DNA of 49,920 nucleotides from Sphaerobacteraceae bacterium (GCA_016781925.1 JADDPH010000076.1:1-49920); one strand, 5' to 3'. Numbered from the stretch's first letter, positions 7,772 to 17,146 are shown. Numbers and translations: made by a program. Notes: generated by a model from the sequence alone, not told the origin.

Positions 7772-8992
7772 ATGCACCAGACGACCGACCGGGCGTACGA
7801 CGCCCTAGCTGAGACCTTGGCCGGGCAGGGGGTCGATGTTCTAGCGGTGGAGACACGGCTGCGGGCGCAGGAGGTGGAAACGCCCTCCTGGGGCTACGGC
7901 AACTCCGGCACCCGCTTCAAAGTCTTTGCGCAGCCGGGCGTGCCGAGGGACCCGTTCGAGAAGTTCGAGGACGCGGCGCAGGTCCATAAGCTGACCGGGA
8001 TCACACCCGCCGTCGCCATTCACATCCCCTGGGACAAGGTCGACGACTACGGTTCGCTGCGGCAGCATGCGGCTGATCTCGGCCTCCGGATCGGCGCCGT
8101 CAATCCGAACCTGTTCCAAGAGGAAGCGTACAAGCTCGGCAGCGTCTGCAACCCCGCCGCGGCAGTGCGACGCCAGGCGACCGATCACCTGCTGGAGTGC
8201 GTCGAGATCGCCAAGGCGACGGGCTCGACGGACCTCTCCCTCTGGTTCGCCGACGGCACCAACTACCCCGGCCAGGACTCGATCATCGAGCGGCGGGACC
8301 GGATGCGGGAGTGTTTGGCGGAGATGCATGCCGCCCTCGCCCCCGGCATGCGGATGCTGCTGGAGTACAAGTTCTACGAGCCGGCCTTCTACCACACCGA
8401 CCTGGCCGATTGGGGCACCGCGCTGGCGATGTGCCAGAAGCTCGGCGACCGGGCGCACGTCCTGGTCGATCTCGGCCACCACCCGCAGGGCACCAACGTC
8501 GAGCAGATCGTCGCACTGCTGCTGGACGAGGCACGCCTCGGCGGCTTCCATTTCAACAACCGCAAGTACGGCGACGACGACCTGATCGTCGGCTCGGTCA
8601 ACCCCTTCGAGCTGTTCCTGATCTACGTCGAGCTGACCGGGGAGGCCGCGGCGCGGCAGCAGATGTCGATCGCCTACATGATCGACCAGTCCCACAACAT
8701 CGAAGCCAAAATCGAGGCGATGCTGCTCAGCGTCCTCAACCTCCAGGAGGCGTACGCGAAGGCTCTTCTGGTCGATCGCGCCGCGCTGGCGGAGGCGCGG
8801 CAGGCGGGTGACGTTCTCGGTGCCCACCGCGCCCTGCTCGCCGCCTACGCGACGGATGTCCGCCCCCTCTGCGCCAAGGTGCGGACCGATCTCGGCGCGG
8901 CCGTGGACCCCATCGCCGCCTTCCGCGCCAGCGGTTACCAGGAACGGGTGGCTGCGAAGCGCGTCGGCGGCAGGCAGGCGAGCTGGACGTGA
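7772..8992 (+). CDS. rhaI: L-rhamnose isomerase (Pseudomonas stutzeri RhaI type)
   Basis: It converts L-rhamnose to L-rhamnulose, the first intracellular step, using a TIM barrel with two divalent metals. The 406-residue form starting at ATG 7772 is preferred because AAGGAG lies seven bases upstream; the tracked GTG at 7709 adds a non-conserved tail. Recognisable stretches are [58 protein letters not shown] and [14 protein letters not shown], containing the Glu, Asp and His residues that coordinate metal in this family. It belongs to the class distinct from E. coli RhaA. A GAGTCG-type repeat overlaps its stop codon. Confidence 0.92.
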   Translation: MHQTTDRAYDALAETLAGQGVDVLAVETRLRAQEVETPSWGYGNSGTRFKVFAQPGVPRDPFEKFEDAAQVHKLTGITPAVAIHIPWDKVDDYGSLRQHAADLGLRIGAVNPNLFQEEAYKLGSVCNPAAAVRRQATDHLLECVEIAKATGSTDLSLWFADGTNYPGQDSIIERRDRMRECLAEMHAALAPGMRMLLEYKFYEPAFYHTDLADWGTALAMCQKLGDRAHVLVDLGHHPQGTNVEQIVALLLDEARLGGFHFNNRKYGDDDLIVGSVNPFELFLIYVELTGEAAARQQMSIAYMIDQSHNIEAKIEAMLLSVLNLQEAYAKALLVDRAALAEARQAGDVLGAHRALLAAYATDVRPLCAKVRTDLGAAVDPIAAFRASGYQERVAAKRVGGRQASWT

Positions 8993-9023
8993 CGGGAGTC
9001 GGGGAGTCGGGGAGTCGGGAAGC
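8990..9023. repeat. GGGGAGTC tandem repeat at the rhaI stop
   Basis: GACGGGAGTCGGGGAGTCGG is followed by another GGAGTCGGG, with the rhaI TGA inside the first unit. It resembles the left arm of the element after rhaS (GACGGGAGTTGGGGAGTCG), so the two look like members of one intergenic repeat family. The rest of the 263-bp gap contains only a weak TATACT hexamer at 9190. Confidence 0.55.
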
Positions 9024-9255
9024 ACCCTCTGTCGATCCACTGGAGGCGTGCTGGCTTCACACGGAAGGGTGTCCTTATCTGCGTGTCCGGGGGCTGGTAC
9101 CTACGTCGGGGGCCGCGGGGAGGGCAGGCGGCGGTGGACAGACGGCCGGCGCGGGTGCGTACCCGGTTTCGGTTCGATGCGTCCAGTCCTATACTGAGGC
9201 CCTCTCTGAAACCTTGGCGCAGCGCCGGTGAGCGACCTCCGGAGGGGAGTGTCCA

Positions 9256-10788
9256 ATGGAGATGGCAACGCAGGAGAAGGATTCTCGGGAGCGGTTCGCG
9301 CCTCTTAAGATGAGCCCGGACGAATTCCGCGCTCTCGGCCACCGCCTGGTCGACAAGATCGCTGAGTTCCTCGCCGGTTTGCCGGAGCGGCCAGTCCTTC
9401 CGGGGGAGTCTCCTGTCACCGTCCGTGCCGCCCCCGGCGGAGACGGCCTGCCGGGGAGCGGCAGCGACCCGGGTTTGCTGCTCGAAGAGGCGGCGTCACT
9501 GCTGATTGACCACTCGACCTTCAATGGTCACCCCCGGTTCGCAGGCTACATCACCTCCTCCGCCGCGCCGATCGGGGCCTTTGGTGACCTGCTCGCGGCG
9601 GCGATTAACCCGAACGTCGGCGCGTGGACGCTCAGTCCGATGGCGACCGAGATTGAGCTCCAGACGGTGCGCTGGATCGCCGAGCTGATGGGGTACCCAA
9701 CTTCGTGCGGTGGGCTCCTCGTCAGCGGCGGCAACATGGCCAACTTCGTCGGGTTCCTAGCCGCCCGTCGAGCGAAGGCAGGTTGGGACGTACGGGCGGC
9801 CGGGATGGCCGGAAACCCTGGCGGGCCGCTCCGAGCCTACGCCTCCGCCGAGACCCACACCTGGCTGCAAAAGGTGGCCGACCTCTTCGGCGTGGGGACG
9901 GATTCGCTCCGCTGGATCCCAACCGACGCCCACCTGCGCATGGACACTGCGGCGCTTCGGGATGCCATCCGCGCCGACGCGGAGGCTGGTGACCGGCCAT
10001 TCCTGGTGATCGGGACGGCCGGCTCCGTCAGCACCGGCGCCATCGACCCCCTCCCGGAGCTGGCCGCTATCTGCCGGGAGCACGATCTCTGGTTCCACGT
10101 CGATGGCGCCTATGGCGGGTTCGCCGCAGTGTTACCGGATGCCCCACCGGACCTTTTGGGGTTGCGCGAGGCCGACTCGGTGGCCGTTGACCCCCACAAG
10201 TGGCTCTACGCGCCGCTGGAAGCCGGCTGTACACTTGTGCGCGACCCGCGGGCGCTGCTCGACGCCTTCAGCTACCACCCGCCGTACTACCACCTCGACA
10301 CCTCTGACGATGCGCCGGTCAATTTCTACGAGTACGGGCCGCAAAACTCCCGCGGATTCCGTGCCCTAAAGGTTTGGCTGGCCCTCCGGCAGGCCGGGCG
10401 CGAGGGGTACGCCAGCATGATCGCGGAGGACATCGCGCTCGCCCGGTCGCTGCACCGGCATGTTGCCGCCTGTCCGGGCCTCGAGCCCCGCACCCAGGAT
10501 TTGAGCATCACCACGTTCCGCTACGTCCCGCCCGATCTGGAGCCTGGCGACCCGGTCGTCGACGAGTACTTGAACCGGCTCAACACGGAACTGCTGACGC
10601 GGTTGCAGGAGAGAGGCGAGGCCTACGTCTCCAATGCGGTGATCGATGGCGCATTCCTGCTGCGGGCCTGCGTGGTCAACTTCCGGACCACCGAGGCGGA
10701 TATGGCGGCTCTGCCAGGGATCATCGTCCGGATCGGCGAGGAGGTCGACGCCGAGCTGCGGCCCCGAGAACGTGTGAAAGAGAGCTGA
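9256..10788 (+). CDS. Pyridoxal-phosphate-dependent (group II, aromatic-L-amino-acid-type) decarboxylase
   Basis: This is a 510-residue fold-type I PLP enzyme. ATG 9256 follows GGAGGGGAGT. Landmarks are the aromatic decarboxylase N-terminal FRALGHRLVDKIAEFL, SSAAPIGAFGDLLAAAINPN, GGLLVSGGNMANFVG, the PLP-aspartate region WFHVDGAYGGFAA, and the Schiff-base lysine in AVDPHKWLYAPLEAG. Family members decarboxylate aromatic amino acids (tyrosine, tryptophan, DOPA), glutamate or related substrates; some are aldehyde synthases. The substrate cannot be predicted here. It sits between rhaI and rhaD in the same direction but has no evident role in rhamnose breakdown and has a 263-bp upstream gap, so it may be independently expressed or inserted. 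Confidence 0.85.
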   Translation: MEMATQEKDSRERFAPLKMSPDEFRALGHRLVDKIAEFLAGLPERPVLPGESPVTVRAAPGGDGLPGSGSDPGLLLEEAASLLIDHSTFNGHPRFAGYITSSAAPIGAFGDLLAAAINPNVGAWTLSPMATEIELQTVRWIAELMGYPTSCGGLLVSGGNMANFVGFLAARRAKAGWDVRAAGMAGNPGGPLRAYASAETHTWLQKVADLFGVGTDSLRWIPTDAHLRMDTAALRDAIRADAEAGDRPFLVIGTAGSVSTGAIDPLPELAAICREHDLWFHVDGAYGGFAAVLPDAPPDLLGLREADSVAVDPHKWLYAPLEAGCTLVRDPRALLDAFSYHPPYYHLDTSDDAPVNFYEYGPQNSRGFRALKVWLALRQAGREGYASMIAEDIALARSLHRHVAACPGLEPRTQDLSITTFRYVPPDLEPGDPVVDEYLNRLNTELLTRLQERGEAYVSNAVIDGAFLLRACVVNFRTTEADMAALPGIIVRIGEEVDAELRPRERVKES

Positions 10789-10905
10789 CTTGCCCGGTCT
10801 GCCCGTATAGAGTCTCGGCTCCCACGATTGATGCCGTCCGCGGAACGTTACGGAGACGGCTTCTTCGCTTCTTCAATGAGAATGAGAAAGGCACGATACG
10901 CGACG

Positions 10906-12999
10906 ATGGCAATCACCCAGACCATCCCTGCCCCGTTCGTCGAGAATCTCTGGGATCCCACCCGGGTGGACGGTCTCTCGCCGCTGGAGGCCCTTACCTA
11001 CCGCTCCAACCTGCTCGGAGCTGATCGCTCGGTCGCCAACTTCGGCGGCGGCAACACCTCCACCAAGAGCTTGGAGCGGGACCACACCGGCCGCGAGATC
11101 GAGACCCTCTGGGTCAAGGGCTCCGGCTCCGACCTTGCCACGATTGCCGCCCGCGGCTTTACGGGGCTGCGCCAGGCCGAGATCCTGCCCCTGATGGAGC
11201 GGCATGCCATGCCGGACGAGGAGATGGTCGCCTACCTCTCCCGCTGCCAGCTGGAACCGGGCATGCCCCGCTCCTCCATCGAGACGCTGCTGCACGCCTT
11301 CGTGCCTTTTCCTTATGTCGACCACACCCACCCCGACGCGATCAATATGATCTGCTGCGCCGAGAACGGCGAGGCGCTCGCCCGATCCTGCTTCGGCGAC
11401 GACGCGGTCTGGATCCCCTACATCCGGCCCGGCTTCACCCTCTCGAAGCAGGTCGGCGAGGCGGTGCGGCACAACCCGAATGCCAAGCTGATCCTCCTCG
11501 CCAAGCACGGCCTGGTCACTTGGGGAGAGACCCCAGAGGGCTGCTACCGGAGCACTGTCGAGGCGATCAACCGGGCCGCCGCCTTTGTCGTCGACCGAGC
11601 CGGGGATGCGCCAGCTTTCGGTGGGGAGACGGTCGCGCCGCTCGCGGGCGAGACGCGAGACGATCTGCTGGCGGCAGTCCTGCCGGCGCTGCGCGGGGCC
11701 GTTTCGGAGGAGACCGCCAAGATCCTGACCGTGGACAGTTCCGACACAGTGATGCGATTCGTCTGCGGGGCGACATCCAGGGTGTTGTCGCAGGTAGGCG
11801 CCGCCTGCCCGGACCACCTGGTCCACACCAAGATGCGTCCGCTTTGGGTCGACTTCGACCCGGCGCAGGAGGACGCTGCCGCCCTACGCGCGAGGCTCGT
11901 GGAGGGGGTTGCCCGCTACCGGGAGGAGTACGCCGCCTACTTCGAACGCAACAAGGGCGATGATGCGACGGATCCGAGCATGGGCGACCCCAACCCCCGC
12001 GTCGTCCTGATCCAGGGCGTGGGGCTGGTCGGGATCGGCCACAACCGGCAGGCGGCGACGCTTTCCCGCGACCTCTACCACCGCTCGCTCGCGGTGATGG
12101 CCGGTGCCGCGGCCCTGGACGAGTACGTCTCCCTGACGGAGGCGGAGTCCTACGCCATTGAGTACTGGCCGCTGGAGCTGTACAAGCTCTCGCTCGCGCC
12201 ACCTCCAAAAGAACTGGCGGGGCGAGTCGCCTTCGTCACCGGAGGGGCCGGTGGGATCGGGCGGGCGGTTGCCAGGTCGCTCGCTGGGCAGGGCGCCTGC
12301 GTCGTCGTCGCGGATTTGGATGCCCCGGGGGCGGAAGCGACCGTGAGTGAGCTTCCCGCTTCAGGGCTTGCCGTTCGTACCGATGTCACCGACGAAGCGG
12401 CGGTGGCGGCGGCGTACCGCGCGGCGATCCTGGCTTACGGTGGCGTGGATGTCGTGGTCTCCAACGCCGGCCTCGCCTCCAGCGCCCCGATCGAAGAGAC
12501 CAGCGCCGAGCTGTGGGACCGCAACCACGCGGTGCTCGCCCGCGGCTATTTCCTGGTCGCGCGGGAAGCGTTCCGCATCCTCAAGGCGCAGGGGATCGGC
12601 GGCAGCCTGATCTTCGTCGTCTCCAAGAACGCCGTAGTCGCCGGCAAGAACGCCGCAGCCTACTCCGCCGCGAAGGCGGCCGAGCTGCACCTTGCGCGCT
12701 GCCTGGCGGAGGAAGGGGGCGCCCATGGCATCCGGGTCAACAGCGTGAACCCGGACGCGGTGCTCCAGGGCAGCAAGATTTGGGACTCGTCCTGGCGACG
12801 GGAACGGGCAGCCGCCTACGGCATCGCCCCAGAGGAGTTGGACGAGCACTACCGCCAGCGCACCGTCCTGAAGGTCAACATCTACCCGGAGGACATCGCT
12901 GAGGCGGTGCTCTTCTTCGCCTCCCCCACCCGCTCCGCCAAGTCCACCGGCAACATGCTCAACGTCGACGGCGGCGTCACGGCGGCGTACGCGCGATAA
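10906..12999 (+). CDS. rhaD: Bifunctional rhamnulose-1-phosphate aldolase / lactaldehyde dehydrogenase
   Basis: This is a two-domain enzyme of 697 residues from ATG 10906. The N-terminal class II aldolase domain (about residues 1-400) shows NFGGGNTSTK, TLWVKGSGSDLA, PYVDHTHPDAIN and LLAKHGLVTWGE, which hold the zinc-binding histidines. It would split L-rhamnulose-1-phosphate into dihydroxyacetone phosphate and L-lactaldehyde. The C-terminal short-chain dehydrogenase domain (about 430-697) has the nucleotide motif VTGGAGGIGRAVA, VSNAG, and the catalytic YSAAK, and would oxidise lactaldehyde. This fusion is the form found in Rhizobium, Bacillus and Chloroflexota. The tracked start at 10828 is less likely because the aldolase-like sequence begins just after MAITQ. 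It completes the pathway encoded in the window. Confidence 0.9.
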   Translation: MAITQTIPAPFVENLWDPTRVDGLSPLEALTYRSNLLGADRSVANFGGGNTSTKSLERDHTGREIETLWVKGSGSDLATIAARGFTGLRQAEILPLMERHAMPDEEMVAYLSRCQLEPGMPRSSIETLLHAFVPFPYVDHTHPDAINMICCAENGEALARSCFGDDAVWIPYIRPGFTLSKQVGEAVRHNPNAKLILLAKHGLVTWGETPEGCYRSTVEAINRAAAFVVDRAGDAPAFGGETVAPLAGETRDDLLAAVLPALRGAVSEETAKILTVDSSDTVMRFVCGATSRVLSQVGAACPDHLVHTKMRPLWVDFDPAQEDAAALRARLVEGVARYREEYAAYFERNKGDDATDPSMGDPNPRVVLIQGVGLVGIGHNRQAATLSRDLYHRSLAVMAGAAALDEYVSLTEAESYAIEYWPLELYKLSLAPPPKELAGRVAFVTGGAGGIGRAVARSLAGQGACVVVADLDAPGAEATVSELPASGLAVRTDVTDEAAVAAAYRAAILAYGGVDVVVSNAGLASSAPIEETSAELWDRNHAVLARGYFLVAREAFRILKAQGIGGSLIFVVSKNAVVAGKNAAAYSAAKAAELHLARCLAEEGGAHGIRVNSVNPDAVLQGSKIWDSSWRRERAAAYGIAPEELDEHYRQRTVLKVNIYPEDIAEAVLFFASPTRSAKSTGNMLNVDGGVTAAYAR

Positions 13000-13053
13000 G
13001 GTTGGAGGTTGCTTCGTGAGACATGCCCCGAGACGACAAAAACGCGCGCCGAC

Positions 13054-14040
13054 TTATCGACGGAAAACGTGTTCGAGATGCCAGGCTAAGGCGTCAGGAG
13101 CAGGCTGAAATTTCGCCTCAGTGGGATGGTGGATGCCTCGACCAGACAGCACACGAAGGGGCTGTGTTCCTTCAACGTCACCAATCACAGTCGAAACTCT
13201 GACACGCAGATCGATCGTGATTGCTGCAAGTCCTTGATCAAACGTCCAGTGATGTAGACCGCAAAGAGCGACACCATTACGCGGATCGTCATTGTGACTT
13301 ACGCTCCAAGGAACGATGTGGGCTGCTGCAACCGCAGCCCGTCCCTCCGGAGTTTTCAGACGCACGCCGCACATCGCGCACGTAGCGTTGTAGGCGGTGA
13401 CCACAGTCCTGCGAAACGCCGTGGATCGGGCCTCGACTCGGTACTCGAGACCGGTCGCTATCGCCTCCTGTAGAGCAAATGGTTGTCGTACCAAGCCCCG
13501 CAGCCGCGTTTCATACGCTACCGACTGCACCGCAATCTGGGCCACGTCAAGCAATGTCGGCCAGAGATCAGGCGCGAAGTACGTCTCAATCAACACCTGA
13601 CGGAGAGCATTGCGAGTATCTCTCTGCACAAGCAAGTGAAAGAGGTTGGGGTCGAGCCGGGCGCCGAGGACCGAGGCGCGCAGCGGCCCTAATGAGCGAA
13701 TCTGATCGACTGCCGCCACAACCTGTTCCATGCCAGGCCGAGGCACCAGCGACCAGAAGCCATCGCTCTTCAGGTGAAAGTACGGCAACGCAAGGTCGCT
13801 CGTTCGCCGGCCTGGAAGGACGGAAACCCAATAGCGCTCGAATTCTTCCAGCAACCGATCATCGAGCGGAACAAAGGCATCCCGAAGGTGCTCTTGAGCC
13901 ACGAGATCCATGATGGTCAGCAGCAGCAGTGGTTTATGAGGAGCACGATGACGGGTTTCAGCCGGCCAGCGCGAGGCGCTCTTGTCGCTCCGAAGCCTCG
14001 CAAACGCGTCGCGAAAACGGCCAAGCTCTCTATCAGCCAT
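13054..14040 (-). CDS. HNH endonuclease, phosphorothioation-dependent/McrA-like restriction type
   Basis: This is a 328-residue protein convergent with rhaD. The N-terminal half contains RHRAPHKPLLLLTIMDLV and LLEEFERYWV, a pattern I associate with proteins annotated as phosphorothioated-DNA-binding restriction endonucleases. The C-terminal third is an HNH nuclease with a zinc knuckle (CAMC), AHIVPWS, NGVALCGLHH and a WTFDQG ending. Such type IV enzymes cleave modified incoming DNA. No dnd or ssp modification genes, methylase or partner nuclease is present in the window, so it is an orphan. Modification specificity is inferred from the domain pattern only. It opens a decayed accessory region. 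Confidence 0.8.
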   Translation of the reverse strand: MADRELGRFRDAFARLRSDKSASRWPAETRHRAPHKPLLLLTIMDLVAQEHLRDAFVPLDDRLLEEFERYWVSVLPGRRTSDLALPYFHLKSDGFWSLVPRPGMEQVVAAVDQIRSLGPLRASVLGARLDPNLFHLLVQRDTRNALRQVLIETYFAPDLWPTLLDVAQIAVQSVAYETRLRGLVRQPFALQEAIATGLEYRVEARSTAFRRTVVTAYNATCAMCGVRLKTPEGRAAVAAAHIVPWSVSHNDDPRNGVALCGLHHWTFDQGLAAITIDLRVRVSTVIGDVEGTQPLRVLSGRGIHHPTEAKFQPAPDALAWHLEHVFRR

Positions 14041-14215
14041 CTGTCAATCATCGCGCGAGGGGAGTGATAAACTCAAGCGCTTGATGGCACCGGTCTCTGC
14101 GAGCCGTGTAGTCACAGGTCGATTGCACCTGTTCATCTTGCCGACTTCGCCTCCCACCCCTCTCCGCGCGTTTGGCTCGGCTTGTCGTCTTGTAATCTTG
14201 GCCAACGCGCTGGCC

Positions 14216-15109
14216 TTGCTTCATGTAGAGGCAAGGGAAGGGAGTGCCGATGGCCGAAGACAAGTCGACATCGGCGCCGACTTTGCCGGACCCAGGAGGG
14301 CGATCGACCAGCGACGCAAGATCATTGCGATCGGGGCGTCCCGAATCTCCCCTGGCGCGTATCGGATCACGGTGGACGGTTTCAACGACCGCCTGACGCG
14401 AGGCGATGGTCAACCGGGATGGACCGGCGAGGAGTTAGTTCACGCCCTCCGCGATGGCTACCCCGCCCGCGTCGTTGCCTTCGACTTCCCGTTCTCCATC
14501 CCGCAGCGATTGCTCGACGACCCCACGTTCGCCGCGGCCGTGGGACACGACGGGCCTTTCGGCACGTGGGCGAACTTCAACCGGTTTGTGGCGGCGGCGC
14601 TGCCGCTCACGTGCCCGATTGATCTGAGCCCATTCGCAGGGTGGTGGAACAAGGCCTAGTGGCTCAAGCGATCCACGGACGTGCCGGCTCAGGCGCAGCC
14701 ACCACTCAAGGATCGATTCCAGGTTCTTTTCAACATGACCCTGCTCAGCAATGCGCTGTTAGCGAGCCTCGGCGATGATGGTGCGTACCGGGTCGTTCCG
14801 TTTCAGGCTCCTGGACCATCCAGGGAGGTGATTGAGGTCTATCCGGGCGTGACGATGCGTCGCCTGGGCCGGACCGACTACAAGCGCCAACCGGCACGAG
14901 TTATTGACGCAACCTTGAGTCACTGTGCAACTCAGGGCATCTCTCTTGATGTCGATCCCGCCATCCGATCATTCTGTGAGGAGTACAACACCGCAGGGCG
15001 CGGACGGTTGGACCCCGATCGGTCCGATGCATTAATCGCCCTCGCTGTTGCGATCCTCTATCGGGAAGGGCGTTGCGAGATGGTTGGCAGAACAGAGGAC
15101 GAAGAGTAG
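14216..15109 (+). pseudogene. DUF429-like protein gene interrupted by an in-frame TAG (14657-14659)
   Basis: Two tracked ORFs (ending 14659 and starting 14681) lie in the same frame and are separated by a single TAG. Read together they give one protein of about 280 residues with the DUF429 (predicted RNase H-like fold) layout: GADFAGPRRAIDQRRKI at the N-terminus, VVAFDFPFSIP, then after the stop PPLKDRFQVLFNMTLL and VIEVYPGVTMRRLG, ending near DRSDALIALAVAI. The N-terminal start is unclear. No ATG is in frame close to the conserved start, so TTG 14216 is used as a boundary only. The gene is either recently inactivated or depends on readthrough. Confidence 0.65.
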
Positions 15110-15333
15110 CTGCGTGGTGAGGGCACCATCTGGGCACCCGTCGCGAGAGGAAGTGGTGGTGGCTCTCAGCCTCCGTGGTAAGGCGAGTCCATTACGCGAC
15201 GAGACCAGGGAGCAGGACCGGTTCAAGCAGACGCACATGTTCTACACCGGGACTAAGGTGTCCGTACGGAACGTTTCACATTGGCAGCAGCCTATCTGCC
15301 GTGATAGCGCCTCGGCCCTCGTCCGCAGCATGA

Positions 15334-15669
15334 GCAGAGAAGGGCGGGACAAATCTCGGTATCCTGGGTCGGATTCTGCTGCTGGCCAGTGAGGGAGGCT
15401 GCCTGCTCCGCAAGCTGGTCGCGGTGGCTCAGGCACGCGGGATTGCCCTGGCTGGGGTCGACATGACCCTGCAAGGGATGCGTTCAGCGTATCCGCCGCG
15501 TTGCGCCGAGGTGATCGTCGAGCTGAAGACGGAGGCGGACGCGGGTACGGAAGAGTTGGACCGCCCGCTGACTGTCGCGGAGCGGGGATACATTGTCTTC
15601 AACACCCTTCGAGGCAGTACAACCCTGACGGTACCGTGTCGGAGCGGGGTAGCAGTGCCGGTCACCTAG
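15334..15669 (+). pseudogene. OsmC-family protein remnant, N-terminally truncated
   Basis: From just after a TGA at 15331-15333 the frame reads GGTNLG, LLLASEGGCLLRKLVAVAQ, GIALAGVDMTLQG and LTVAERGYIVFNTLRG. This is the core and C-terminal part of an OsmC/Ohr-type peroxidase. The family's N-terminal strands are absent in this frame, and no convincing continuation was seen in the other two. The first active-site cysteine is present (GGC), but the second, normally in an ERxCxVxNTL motif, is a tyrosine here. Both features point to loss of function. The ORF track shows only the last 81 residues. Confidence 0.6.
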
Positions 15670-15739
15670 CACGAGGCGCGGTCGAAGGACCTCTGCCTTC
15701 TGATCCGCCAGGGACGATCACAGGCACTAGACAAACGGA

Positions 15740-15791
15740 GAGGCCGGGCGGCATCCAACAGGACTGCTCCTGCTGAATGCCGCCCGGCCTC
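15740..15791. terminator. Bidirectional stem-loop terminator between convergent genes
   Basis: GAGGCCGGGCGGCAT (15740-15754) pairs perfectly over 15 bp with ATGCCGCCCGGCCTC (15777-15791). Inside the loop CAGGA and TCCTG form a second short stem. It sits between the OsmC remnant and the convergent secreted-protein gene. No long T-run follows on either strand. Confidence 0.7.
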
Positions 15792-15869
15792 ATCTCAGCG
15801 TACCGCGGAGGGTTAGCTCTGCGGCGTAGACGCCGTCGCCGAGGTGACGGCCCCGGAGGAAGCTACGGA

Positions 15870-16577
15870 TCAGCCCGGGGTGGGCGTCGTAGCGGGAGCG
15901 AGCACCGCGGTGGGCGACGCAACGGGAGCGGCCGCAGCGGGCGCACCGGGTGTCGGGGTCGCCGTCGGCGCGAAGGTCGCACCTGGGGTCGGGCTCCCTT
16001 GAGCAGCCGGGGTGGCCTGCTGGCCGCCGGAGAGTGACTGCACCTCGGGGATCATCCAGATGGTCCCATTGGTGTTATCGCCGTCGCTGTCGAACTCCGC
16101 GATCCCGGCGAAGCCGGAGTTGTTGAGCGGCCGGATGCCGACGGTGAGGGTGCCATCAATGACCGGGCCACCGATCTCACCACAGGCGAGGATGTTGGCG
16201 AAGTTCTGCGAGCTCTCGTGGATGAGCACCACGGCCGGCTGGCCCGCGCCGAGGAAGTCGTCAAGGTTGAACGCCATCTGCGCGGTGGATGTCAGGAGCG
16301 CCGGACCGGTGATCTGCCCCCTGATGTCCTGCGGGCCAAAGGGCTGGCCGCCTTCATTGGTCGGCGGTCCCACATTGCCGAAGTCGTAGGCTGGCTCGGC
16401 GAGCGGCTGGGTGCAGGTTCCCTGGTGGATGGCCGCCGGGTGCGGCGTCACCGGAATAACCATCGGCGCTGGGGTGGCCTGGTCCTGAGCCAAGCCGCGC
16501 ATGCCGCCGCTTAAGAGGAACGCAAACGCCAACGCGAGCGTACCCCCCATAACGACTAGCCGTCGTAAAGATCCCAT
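15870..16577 (-). CDS. Secreted protein with Pro/Thr/Ala-rich C-terminal tail
   Basis: The start is taken at ATG 16577, because GGAGGAGGG lies just upstream and the protein then begins with a clear signal peptide (MGSLRRLVVMGG, hydrophobic core, cleavage near GLAQ). The tracked extension to 17009 is not credible. The 235-residue product has a central globular part with FNLDDFLGAGQPAVVLIHES and GFAGIAEFDSDGDNTNGT, recalling beta-rich secreted domains such as CHRD/SOD-like proteins common in Chloroflexota, though no catalytic residues can be named. About 50 C-terminal residues are low complexity (TPTPGAP, PAAAAPVASPTA). The function is unknown; it is probably extracellular or wall-associated. 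A small palindrome abuts its ribosome binding site. Confidence 0.75.
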   Translation of the reverse strand: MGSLRRLVVMGGTLALAFAFLLSGGMRGLAQDQATPAPMVIPVTPHPAAIHQGTCTQPLAEPAYDFGNVGPPTNEGGQPFGPQDIRGQITGPALLTSTAQMAFNLDDFLGAGQPAVVLIHESSQNFANILACGEIGGPVIDGTLTVGIRPLNNSGFAGIAEFDSDGDNTNGTIWMIPEVQSLSGGQQATPAAQGSPTPGATFAPTATPTPGAPAAAAPVASPTAVLAPATTPTPG

Positions 16578-16586
16578 CGTCCCTCC

Positions 16587-16600
16587 TCCGTAAATACGGA
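16587..16600. promoter_or_regulatory. Palindrome TCCGTA-AA-TACGGA adjoining a ribosome binding site
   Basis: This 14-bp perfect inverted repeat lies immediately upstream of, and sharing GGA with, the Shine-Dalgarno sequence of the secreted-protein gene on the - strand. It could be an operator or an RNA hairpin affecting translation. There is no further evidence for either. Confidence 0.35.
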
Positions 16601-17146
16601 AAAACCCGACGACACCAACGCGTCGGCACCGGTCCGTCCTTGCACATTCCGTGCCGACCACCTTTGACGTGGTTTGCCAGGAGACGGCCGAACGTCGGTG
16701 GAGGAGGATAGCCAGCGGATTCTTTTGCCATGTCGGAATCAGGTCGGACGTCCATCCCTCCGCGACCAGACGAAGGCCGTGTCCCATGCTGCCTACGTAG
16801 CCTCGGTGCCCTGGCGCCATCCGTCGTGGACCGACCGATGCGAGAGGTGGCACTGGGCAACCCACGTTACGGGCGAGCTTGGCCCGGGAGGACACGACAA
16901 CGCCACAGATCGGGTGGGCGCTGCCGAGCGGGTTCGGGCCTGAGAGGGCATGCCGGACGGCAACAAGCAGGAGCGCTACTGACGGCACGGTCGTCCATCT
17001 TCGCACCATCGGGAAATCCCGAGCGGCGGGACCGGAGTCACGCTAGCTGACGTGGCCACACTCGTGTTGGTAGGTTCCGGTGCCGAAAGGCGTGAGTCGC
17101 TGATGTCGGGGCTTGGGCCAGCAAGGACAGCCAAAGGAGGATCCGT

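Noticed and set aside
13000-14040. Complete Dnd/Ssp phosphorothioation island
   Set aside because: Only the HNH nuclease is present; neighbours are rhaD and a broken DUF429-like gene, with no modification genes.
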